Assembly (NCBI GenBank): GCA_051439375.1
Contig: JBFRWB010000209.1
Coordinates: 1 to 5,368 of the forward strand
DNA length: 5,368 bases
Direction: 5' to 3'
Source: JBGTGT01 sp051439375
GTDB taxonomy: Bacteria > Cyanobacteriota > Cyanobacteriia > Cyanobacteriales > Microcystaceae
Made by a program: the position numbers and the translations under genes. Within the stretch, counting starts at the first letter, position 1. The number at the start of each line of letters is the position of its first letter. A model generated the notes under the pieces. That model did no database searches, was not told the origin of the DNA, and was given only the letters and a program-made list of their open reading frames with translations. Positions 1-5,231 of the stretch are shown here, in pieces.

Positions 1-250
1 GACAACGACCATCTTCGCTGCTAAATTTCCAACCATGATAACAGCAACAAACATCTTTTCCTTCTATCCATCCGTATTGTAGAGGAATGCCTCGATGGGG
101 ACAAATATCACGCATAGCGAATACCTCCCCATCTTTGTGTCGTCCCACTAAAACAGGTTCCCCAAGCATTTTCCGATGCACCATTTTACCTGGTTTGAGG
201 TCTTTTCCAGGTAAGGCAACATACCAACAGTTACGCAATAGGGTGGTCAT
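1..250 (-). CDS. Rieske [2Fe-2S] ring-hydroxylating oxygenase alpha subunit, N-terminal part (runs off left edge)
   Basis: The minus strand is open from ATG at 250 to the window edge, giving 83 codons beginning MTTLLRNCWYVALPGKDLKP. It contains a complete Rieske iron-sulfur binding pair. CPHRG at residues 50-54 supplies Cys50 and His52, and C-C-Y-H-G-W at residues 69-74 supplies Cys69 and His72. The early LRNCWYVA motif and this spacing fit the alpha (oxygenase) subunit of VanA-like Rieske oxygenases. These take electrons from a reductase through the 2Fe-2S cluster to a mononuclear iron in the C-terminal domain, which lies outside the window. The substrate cannot be told. The start is well fixed: AAGGGAG lies 8 nt upstream, and an in-frame TGA at 269-271 excludes a longer form. 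The gene is divergent from the next one. Confidence 0.9.
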   Translation of the reverse strand, partial: MTTLLRNCWYVALPGKDLKPGKMVHRKMLGEPVLVGRHKDGEVFAMRDICPHRGIPLQYGWIEGKDVCCCYHGWKFSSEDGRC

Positions 251-258
251 GACGCAGT

Positions 259-265
259 CTCCCTT
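259..265 (-). promoter_or_regulatory. Strong ribosome binding site for the Rieske gene
   Basis: On the minus strand the sequence AAGGGAG lies 8 nt before the ATG at 250. It is the clearest Shine-Dalgarno match in the window and supports the start of this edge-truncated gene. Confidence 0.7.
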
Positions 266-330
266 CTTTCAAGCTTGTTGACGCAATAGCCAGCTATTTT
301 GTGCCAGTCAACAGAGTCAAATCGCATTTT

Positions 331-349
331 ATCCTAACATTTTTAGGAT
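331..349. repeat. Perfect 7-bp inverted repeat in the divergent intergenic region
   Basis: ATCCTAA (331-337), a 5-nt spacer, then TTAGGAT (343-349). It sits between two divergent genes, 81 bp before the Rieske start codon and 84 bp before the sulfotransferase-like start codon. That placement suits an operator for either gene. It is AT-rich and lacks a GC-rich stem plus T-run, so it is unlikely to be a terminator. The rest of the 182-bp region (251-432) shows only weak promoter-like boxes. Confidence 0.4.
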
Positions 350-376
350 TTCACTAACTCTAGCTAAGATTTATTC

Positions 377-382
377 TATAAT
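377..382 (+). promoter_or_regulatory. Candidate -10 box for the sulfotransferase-like gene
   Basis: A perfect TATAAT lies about 50 bp before the start codon at 433. No good -35 hexamer is found at 16-18 bp upstream, so the call rests on the -10 alone, in an AT-rich background where such matches are common. Confidence 0.35.
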
Positions 383-432
383 GAAAGGCCAATTGGTTTA
401 ATCCTATTATCTAATTCATTACTTAATGGAAT

Positions 433-1299
433 ATGAACTCGATTAATCAAATAGTTAAGTCCAATTTCAAAGATATTAAAGATGCCTTTTATTTATATAA
501 ATTTAAACATCGCATCTTAGCAGAAATTCGTCAACCAGAATTAATCTTGGTTCACCAAATGGGAAAAGTAGGTTCTATGTCCATTTATGAATCTTTGAAA
601 ACGCTCAATCTCGGCATTCCTATTTATCATACTCATAATCTAATTGCTAGGAATTTTGAAGATTTTGACACAAAACTAAAGATTCTTCGTTATCGCAATC
701 AAAAAGAAAGACTGATGACAGAGTGGTGTATTTATCATAAAATTTTGCAAGGTTTACATGATAAAAAGTGGAAAATAATAACCTTTGTCAGAGACCCAAT
801 AGCTAAGAATATATCTGACTTTTTTCAAAATTTAAGCAATCCCTTCTTTCATAGCAATGGAACGATTGAAAATAAAGATGTAGATGAACTAATACAGTAT
901 TTTTTAGATAAATTTCACCACCAATGGGTCTTAAATTGGTTAAATCATAATATTAATGATGTCTTTGAAGTTGATGTTTTTAGTGAAGAATTTCCTAAAG
1001 ATAAAGGCTATCAGATACTCAAAACCAATAATGTTGAAATTCTCTTAATGAGAACAGAAGATATAAATTTAAGGATTAAAGATGCCATGAGAGAATTTAT
1101 GAACCTTCAAGAATTTAACCTAATTGAGAAAAACATAGGAGATAAAAAGAAATATGCTCAGAAATATAAAAAGTTTCAAGAATCTATTAACTTACCCCCA
1201 TCTTACATAAACGAAATGTACAATTCAAAGTATACACAACATTTCTATAGTCAAGAAGAAATTGAAAAATTTGAAGCAAAGTGGTTAAAAAAAGCTTAA
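433..1299 (+). CDS. Sulfotransferase-like putative capsular polysaccharide synthesis protein
   Basis: A 288-residue protein with the two nucleotide-binding signatures of PAPS-dependent sulfotransferases. An N-terminal strand-loop, LILVHQMGKVGSMSIYESL at about residues 37-55, has GKVGS in the 5'-phosphosulfate loop position. A second motif, ITFVRDPIAKNISDFF at about 116-131, has Arg120, Asp121 and Ser128 in the 3'-phosphate-binding position. The QMGKVGS and RDPIxxNISxFF forms resemble the bacterial family annotated as putative capsular polysaccharide synthesis proteins (NKWYS type). It would act in the cytoplasm on a surface glycan or other acceptor; the acceptor is unknown. No signal peptide or membrane segment is visible. 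An in-frame TAA at 424-426 makes ATG 433 the first possible start, though the ribosome binding site is poor. The gene is visibly more AT-rich than its neighbours, as often seen for transferred surface-polysaccharide genes. Confidence 0.8.
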   Translation: MNSINQIVKSNFKDIKDAFYLYKFKHRILAEIRQPELILVHQMGKVGSMSIYESLKTLNLGIPIYHTHNLIARNFEDFDTKLKILRYRNQKERLMTEWCIYHKILQGLHDKKWKIITFVRDPIAKNISDFFQNLSNPFFHSNGTIENKDVDELIQYFLDKFHHQWVLNWLNHNINDVFEVDVFSEEFPKDKGYQILKTNNVEILLMRTEDINLRIKDAMREFMNLQEFNLIEKNIGDKKKYAQKYKKFQESINLPPSYINEMYNSKYTQHFYSQEEIEKFEAKWLKKA

Positions 1300-1413
1300 A
1301 GCGCAACCTATTGTCTAATATGCCAGAGAAATAAGGATATGTCATCTTTGACCATATTTTTGCGAGCTATCTCAGGAAACTATCTTGCTTTAACTCAAAA
1401 ATAAGTAAATTGC

Positions 1414-2490
1414 ATGAACTCGACTTTGATAATCTGGGATAGACTGAATGAGGAAAGACATAATCATCTTCTGGCCATGACTCATCGTAAACCATCTAAC
1501 CCCTCCTTTCGTTACTCCATAGCAAGACTCAAACCCTTAGCTAATGTCAAAGTTTGGGGCTCTCTCAGCATTATGGCCTTACTTGCTTTGGTTTTCTGGC
1601 AATATTACCATCATCCTGAATGGGTAGGAAGTGACCAATTACCGGGTTCGACCATTGATGGACAAGTTGAGGGAGAAGTTGGCAATAGCGTAGATATCGG
1701 GGTAACCGTCCAAGATTTAGAACAAAACCGTCTCAACTCAGGAGGAGTTCCTGTCACCCCTTCCCAACCAGAAACAATCAACAGTCCTCTCGAGCAACCC
1801 TTTAACACTTCTCCCGGGAACCAACCCACCCTGAATAATAACCAAGATAATCCTTTGTTCCCTCCCTCTGCAGATGGAAATAATGGAGAATTGGATCAAC
1901 AACCCACTCCCTCCATCAAGTTTCAACCTTTAATGCCTAATGTTAAAAATTTAGGTTCCTTATTTCCTCCCCTAAAACCTTCTAAAAATTCCAGCAAACC
2001 CATCAAAATACCTGATAGCGTACAGGATAACAAACAACCCCCTCAAAACAATGCTCTGCAAAATGCCTTAGAAGAAGTCCTTCCTCAAGGGTCGTCTTCT
2101 CTCAACCCGTCCCCTCCATCCTCTCAAGATAATAAACAACCTTCCCCCAATACAAATAGGTCACTACAGCCTAATTATCCAACCTCCCCCAATTCGGGGG
2201 GAAATAACCCTTACCCCAATCAACCTTACACTCCACCTAATAATCCTAGTCAACCCTTTAATAATCCCTATAGCTACACTTCTCCTCAACCCTATAGTCA
2301 ACCTTATGGTAATGGAGTAGCCCCACCACCAGTTCCGGCCTATCCTCCTTCTCCTCAATTACCTAATACTTATGGAAATGCTAACCCCAATCCTAATTCC
2401 CCGACCCAAACTAATCAGAACCAAAACACCCCTAACTATGGAATTCAACCCCCTCAAGTTAATCAATATGGGGGTGTAGGGGATTACTAA
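1414..2490 (+). CDS. Single-pass membrane protein with long Pro/Asn/Gln/Ser-rich tail; function unknown
   Basis: A 358-residue protein I cannot assign to a function. A basic N-terminal segment (residues 22-46, rich in Arg and Lys) precedes one hydrophobic helix at about 47-64 (VWGSLSIMALLALVFWQYY). This suggests the N-terminus in the cytoplasm and the rest outside. Residues about 70-100 look compositionally normal and acidic. From about 105 to the end the protein is low-complexity and presumably disordered, dominated by Pro, Asn, Gln, Ser and, near the end, Tyr. QDNKQP occurs twice (204-209 and 238-243), and residues 255-300 hold irregular NPY/QPY repeats. Such tails are typical of periplasmic or wall-spanning linkers. 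The start is uncertain: ATG 1414 is the first after an in-frame TAA at 1402-1404, but ATG 1477 (residue 22) would give a more usual N-terminus directly before the basic segment. Neither has a strong ribosome binding site. Confidence 0.75.
   Translation: MNSTLIIWDRLNEERHNHLLAMTHRKPSNPSFRYSIARLKPLANVKVWGSLSIMALLALVFWQYYHHPEWVGSDQLPGSTIDGQVEGEVGNSVDIGVTVQDLEQNRLNSGGVPVTPSQPETINSPLEQPFNTSPGNQPTLNNNQDNPLFPPSADGNNGELDQQPTPSIKFQPLMPNVKNLGSLFPPLKPSKNSSKPIKIPDSVQDNKQPPQNNALQNALEEVLPQGSSSLNPSPPSSQDNKQPSPNTNRSLQPNYPTSPNSGGNNPYPNQPYTPPNNPSQPFNNPYSYTSPQPYSQPYGNGVAPPPVPAYPPSPQLPNTYGNANPNPNSPTQTNQNQNTPNYGIQPPQVNQYGGVGDY
2186..2200. repeat. C5/G5 inverted repeat inside the low-complexity coding region
   Basis: CCCCC, then AATTC, then GGGGG forms a 5-bp GC-only stem with a 5-nt loop inside the Pro/Asn-rich coding region. 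No T-run follows, so it does not look like a terminator. It may simply reflect runs of Pro (CCC) and Gly (GGG) codons. Confidence 0.3.
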
Positions 2491-2524
2491 ACCACTTCCT
2501 TGTTCTTATGTTCTGATTCTGGGT

Positions 2525-2530
2525 TATAAT
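2525..2530 (+). promoter_or_regulatory. Candidate -10 box for the tnpB remnant
   Basis: TATAAT at 2525-2530 lies 26 bp before the ATG at 2557, with a possible -35 TTGTTC at 2500-2505. The 19-bp spacing is longer than ideal. It overlaps a 10-bp palindrome (ATAATATTAT, 2526-2535), which could instead belong to the left end of the element. Confidence 0.3.
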
Positions 2531-3239
2531 ATTATCAGTTATGTAAATTGTCGATAATGTACAAGGCATATAAATTTAGAATTTATCGTGATACTGAGCA
2601 ACAGCAAGCATTAGCGAAGGCTTTTGGTTGTTGTAGATGGTATTGGAACTATTCTTTAGAATTATGCCAAAAAACTTATCAAAAGACTGGAAAAAGCTTG
2701 AGTAGAGGGGCTATTCAAGGTCTTTTACCTGGACTGAAAAAAGAATATCCTTGGCTAAGTTCTGCTTATTCTCAGTGTTTACAATTTGTCGCCTTAAATC
2801 TCTCACTATCGCAACTCAAAATTTCTTTGATAAAAGAGCGAAGTTACCTCGATTCAAATCAAAGCATGGTAGGCAATCGATGAGTTATCCAGCTAATGTT
2901 AAGTTTGAAGGAGACTACCTCAAACTAAATCGAAAAATCGGTAAAATTTATTGTCGTCGTCATCGAGATTTTGAGGGAACTATTAAGACAGTTACCATCT
3001 CAAAAAATAGTGATGGCAAATACTATGCTTCAGTTACAGTTGATGATGGTCTAGAGAAACCAGAAACCTCAACAGAAGGTAAAGCCATCGGGATAGATTT
3101 AGGATTCACTGATTTTGCTGTGACCAGTGATGGTTCTAAATTTGATAATCCTAGACATTTAGCCAAACATCAACAGAACTTAAAGCGTAAGCAGCAAAAG
3201 TTATCATGGAAAGCTAAGGCCGGAAAAAAAGGCACTTTA

Positions 3240-3257
3240 ATGAAACAAAAGTTTCAT
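3240..3257. repeat. 7-bp inverted repeat within tnpB at the point where conserved sequence is missing
   Basis: ATGAAAC (3240-3246), loop AAAA, GTTTCAT (3251-3257), a perfect match. It lies just where the protein leaves the RuvC-I half (KAKAGKKGT) and enters the C-terminal part (FHLWCHQKIVEIL), the likely site of an internal deletion. A role in that deletion is inferred. Confidence 0.35.
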
Positions 3258-3308
3258 TTATGGTGTCATCAAAAGATTGTAGAGATTTTAAATGACCGAT
3301 GGGCAGAA

Positions 3309-3340
3309 TTAGGGTTAATTGTGCAAACAATTAACCCTAA
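3309..3340. repeat. Perfect 14-bp hairpin with GCAA loop inside the tnpB frame
   Basis: TTAGGGTTAATTGT (3309-3322), GCAA (3323-3326), ACAATTAACCCTAA (3327-3340): 14 of 14 pairs. As RNA it would be a long stem closed by a GNRA-type tetraloop. It encodes ELGLIVQTINPK, so part of it may be constrained by the protein. It lies 170 nt before the stop codon, upstream of where the non-coding RNA is expected to begin. Confidence 0.6.
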
Positions 3341-3539
3341 ATATACCAGTGCTTATGCTTTTGATGGCAGTGGGAAAGTTAAACGAAATAAAAAGAATTA
3401 TTCTTTATGTGTTTTCCCCTCTGGTAAACAATATAATGCTGATTTAGGAGCTTCATATAACATTGGGGCAAGGTATTGGTATTCTGTCTTAATTGGTGAT
3501 AAGTATTTCTAAGCGGGTATTTGTTAGCAAAAGTTCTAC

Positions 3540-3820
3540 AAATACACTGCGGACACCAGTAACTCTGGAGACACTCAGGAGTCTAGAAACTTCTGGGTGC
3601 AAGTGAATCCCCAGCTATAATCTGTGATGAGCGTTGGGGTGTGTTCAAGCAAAAAACACTTCAATTCAAACAAATTTTGTAGAAATACAACTATCGTGGG
3701 GCGCACGAAAAGTAACGCTTGGGGAAAGAACCACCTCTGGGCTAAAGATCGCAAGGTACTTAGTCTAAGTGGACTTGATGAACCAAGAATCCCACGACTA
3801 CAAGTGCGTGGGAGCGTCAA
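3540..3820 (+). ncRNA. Candidate omegaRNA (reRNA) and right end of the TnpB element
   Basis: This stretch follows the tnpB stop codon and shows no credible coding; the short open frames here on both strands have no recognisable motifs. It folds locally in series. CCAG/CTGG pairs 3556-3559 with 3565-3568. An 11-bp stem joins 3572-3582 to 3589-3599 with loop CTAGAA and two G-T wobbles. A 7-bp stem joins CCCCAGC 3609-3615 to GTTGGGG 3633-3639. TTGTA/TACAA pairs 3677-3681 with 3686-3690 around a GAAA loop. The terminal hairpin is CCCACG/CGTGGG at 3791-3812. In TnpB systems the RNA spans the 3' end of tnpB and the right end, and the guide is the flanking DNA, here from about 3821. The exact 5' end, which may lie within tnpB, is unknown. 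Confidence 0.55.
3791..3812 (+). repeat. Right-end terminal hairpin of the IS element
   Basis: CCCACG (3791-3796) pairs with CGTGGG (3807-3812) around a 10-nt loop, preceded by GAAT and followed by AGCGTCAA. Many cyanobacterial IS605/IS1341 right ends have this form, a GC-rich hairpin a few bases from the element boundary. There is no T-run after it. Confidence 0.6.
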
Positions 3821-3837
3821 AATTGTCATGAGACCCC

Positions 3838-3866
3838 TTGACTCAACCGGAGTTGATCATTATATA
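3838..3866 (+). promoter_or_regulatory. Promoter candidate for the RNase H-like gene
   Basis: TTGACT (3838-3843), a 17-bp spacer, then TATATA (3861-3866). Transcription would begin around 3873, within a few bases of the ATG at 3875, implying a leaderless or nearly leaderless mRNA. That agrees with the lack of any Shine-Dalgarno sequence before this ATG. A TATAAT at 3865-3870 is too close to the ATG and 21 bp from the -35. The candidate starts about 18 bp beyond the estimated end of the IS element. Confidence 0.45.
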
Positions 3867-3874
3867 TAATTACA

Positions 3875-5122
3875 ATGTCGACTAATCCCCAAAAACCTAT
3901 CATTGCCGAAGATACACCAATCATGTTATTTGCTGGGGAATTTCAAGGGACTTTACTGCAGGGAGTCGCTGCTGCTGTCCTTTTGATGCCCAATGGTAGA
4001 CGATATACGGTTAGTCAATTAGTACCTGTTAATCATAAAGACGAAGCAGAATATAGCGCCCTAATTATTGGTTTGAAAAAAGCACACAAATTAGGATTAA
4101 AAACCCTAGCTATCAAAGGAGATAGTGATCTTGTTTTTAATCAAGTCAATGGCTTAACCCCCGTCACCGACGAAAGGTTAAAGAAAGTATATCGTGTTGC
4201 CATTAAATCAATCAGAAGTTTTGAAAAAATTTCCTTAGAATGGATTTCCCCCGAACAGAACCGACCCCCTAAATCAGCAGTTAAACGTTGTATCAATGAT
4301 GCTTTAGGAAGAGAAAAACCTCAGGTATCCTCATTACCCCCCCGATGGCCCTCACAATATTCTGCTATGGTTCGTTTAATTGAAAAGGGAGAACAAGCCA
4401 CAGACGAGGATTATAGTCAACTCACAGTAGAAGAAGATCAATGGACTCATAAATCTCTCTCAGAATTAAGGACTTTGATTCCAGTGGAGGTTAGGGATAT
4501 GATCGCTTTACAATGGCAAGGAGATGAAGAGAACTTAGCCCAGATGTATCGTTGGCACTTAAGGGGACTTCCTCCAGCCATGGCTTGTCGTAAAGTGAAT
4601 CTCCAGCAACAAAGCGATCAAGAAGCGAAAACAAAACTCCCCTGGGAAGAAGCCCTAAATTTACCCCAGCCATTGTTAAATGATTCTAACCAGACATCAG
4701 ATCCCCTGATTTCCTTACTTTCTGAATTTGATGAGTCTGAGGCCAATGTTGAGGAAAGTCCTTTAACGGTACCATCATCTCTCTCAAAAGAACCCATCTT
4801 GTTTGAAAACCTGATCATAGAGGAGATAGAAGGACATAAATCTATTGTACCTGAGGCAGATTTTTTATCCTCAAGAACTCATATCCCTTTACAAGACGGG
4901 TCTAATTTATCATTTGATAAAGAAAACCTGGCCTTAGAGGGAGATGAGAGTAAAGATACGCTACCATCAGAGTCAAGTATCATTGATATTCTTAAAGTAA
5001 TTGAGAATCTTAGCCCTGAAGAACAAACCACCTTAGCGCAAGAATTAGTTAAAATTCCTGAAATGGTTAATCTTATTCTCAAGGCGATCGCTGATAATGT
5101 TTCTAAAGGTCATGGGGCTTGA
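3875..5122 (+). CDS. RNase H-fold protein with substituted catalytic residues and long acidic C-terminal extension
   Basis: A 415-residue protein. Residues about 17-145 match the RNase HI / reverse-transcriptase-like RNase H fold: strand MLFAGEFQG, then VAAAVLLMPNGRRYTVSQ, DEAEYSALIIGLKKAHKLG, and LAIKGDSDLVFNQVNG. The Glu (Glu59) and second Asp (Asp83, in GDS) of the active site are kept. The first Asp, normally in FDG, is Ala20 (FAG). The last Asp, normally in NxxAD, appears to be Lys133 (NRPPK). Two-metal RNA cleavage is therefore doubtful; nucleic acid binding or a scaffold role is possible. Residues about 155-245 (QYSAMVRLIEKGEQATDEDYSQL to RWHLRGLPPAMACRKVNL) look like a second folded, helical domain I do not recognise. 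Residues about 250-365 are acidic and probably disordered, and a helical C-terminus follows (369-410). The start at 3875 has no ribosome binding site; ATG 3923 (Met17) is an alternative that would begin exactly at the fold. A perfect HIP1 octamer lies near the 3' end. Confidence 0.8.
   Translation: MSTNPQKPIIAEDTPIMLFAGEFQGTLLQGVAAAVLLMPNGRRYTVSQLVPVNHKDEAEYSALIIGLKKAHKLGLKTLAIKGDSDLVFNQVNGLTPVTDERLKKVYRVAIKSIRSFEKISLEWISPEQNRPPKSAVKRCINDALGREKPQVSSLPPRWPSQYSAMVRLIEKGEQATDEDYSQLTVEEDQWTHKSLSELRTLIPVEVRDMIALQWQGDEENLAQMYRWHLRGLPPAMACRKVNLQQQSDQEAKTKLPWEEALNLPQPLLNDSNQTSDPLISLLSEFDESEANVEESPLTVPSSLSKEPILFENLIIEEIEGHKSIVPEADFLSSRTHIPLQDGSNLSFDKENLALEGDESKDTLPSESSIIDILKVIENLSPEEQTTLAQELVKIPEMVNLILKAIADNVSKGHGA
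5084..5091. repeat. HIP1 octamer palindrome
   Basis: GCGATCGC, the highly iterated palindrome over-represented in many cyanobacterial genomes. It lies inside the 3' end of the RNase H-like gene and serves mainly as a taxonomic hint. Confidence 0.7.
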
Positions 5123-5231
5123 TTCTGTTGTCAAAAACTGACCTCATCCGAGCCAATCTTGTTCTTATCAGTAGAGAAAATCAAGAAATAGGAAAATACT
5201 CAAGATTAACGTTTATAACCGTGGAAGTTTC

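Larger units (their letters stand above)
2557..3512 (+). pseudogene. tnpB: TnpB RNA-guided endonuclease (IS605 OrfB), frameshifted and internally shortened
   Basis: The 5' frame begins MYKAYKFRIYRDTEQQQALA and continues with the family motifs FGCCRWYWNY and EYPWLSSAYSQCLQFVALNLS. The match then switches one frame back: NFFDKRAKLPRFKSKHGRQS, the core VTISKNSDGKYYASVTV, and RuvC-I GIDLGFTDFAVTSDG (Asp codon 3096-3098), ending at TAA 3510-3512. The switch lies at about 2800-2822, and the first frame stops at 2881-2883. No convincing slippery heptamer is present there, so a mutation is likelier than programmed frameshifting. The RuvC-III Asp is probably GAT 3441-3443, in YNADLGASYNIG. Only 115 residues separate the two Asp, against 170 in ISDra2 TnpB (D191 to D361). 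The usual VVEDLN motif with the RuvC-II Glu is not recognisable, and no CxxC zinc finger is seen. The C-terminal form NPKYTSAYAFDGSGKV may be a natural zinc-less subtype. A TTG at 2548 is an alternative start. Probably inactive. Confidence 0.8.
2521..3820 (+). mobile_element. Orphan TnpB element of the IS200/IS605 (IS1341-like) type, degraded
   Basis: A tnpB-type frame, here frameshifted, is followed by about 300 nt of structured non-coding sequence ending in a hairpin (CCCACG 3791-3796 / CGTGGG 3807-3812) and GGAGCGTCAA. This is the usual right-end layout of IS200/IS605-family elements. No Y1 transposase (tnpA) is present, so it could move only with help. These elements have no long terminal inverted repeats or target duplications, so the ends are estimates. 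The left end lies somewhere between the stop at 2490 and the ATG at 2557, and the right end is near 3820. It sits cleanly between two genes and interrupts neither. Confidence 0.65.

Noticed and set aside
87..281. Plus-strand open frame of 64 codons
   Set aside because: It lies opposite the Rieske oxygenase gene, whose iron-sulfur motifs are unmistakable on the minus strand; the plus-strand translation has no family features.
2186..2200. Intrinsic terminator at the C5/G5 hairpin
   Set aside because: The stem is only 5 bp, no T-run follows, and it lies in the middle of an open gene.
2255..2315. CRISPR-like or tandem DNA repeat in the NPY/QPY region
   Set aside because: The similar words come from repeated Pro-Tyr-Asn-Gln codons; spacing is irregular and there are no constant repeats with unique spacers.
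1611..2358. Three minus-strand open frames (1611-1829, 1738-1926, 2164-2358)
   Set aside because: They are antisense to the low-complexity Pro/Asn-rich coding region, and their Gly/Trp/Arg/Ile-rich composition is the expected reverse of Pro/Asn/Tyr codons.
2751..2815. TTG start for a separate downstream transposase gene
   Set aside because: The translation before about 2815 in this frame has no family similarity, while the other frame does. This is the out-of-frame lead-in to one broken gene, not a second gene.
2810..2840. Programmed -1 frameshift site in tnpB
   Set aside because: AAAA runs occur at 2818-2821 and 2831-2834. The first does not give good re-pairing of both tRNAs, and the second lies after the point where the new frame already matches the family.
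3575..3869. Open frames on both strands (3575-3829 minus, 3624-3869 plus)
   Set aside because: They overlap the structured non-coding right end of the element, lack recognisable motifs and have no ribosome binding site worth noting.
4491..5082. Minus-strand open frames opposite the RNase H-like gene (4491-4673, 4618-4818, 4879-5082)
   Set aside because: They are antisense shadows of a long, well-supported plus-strand gene, with no motifs of their own.
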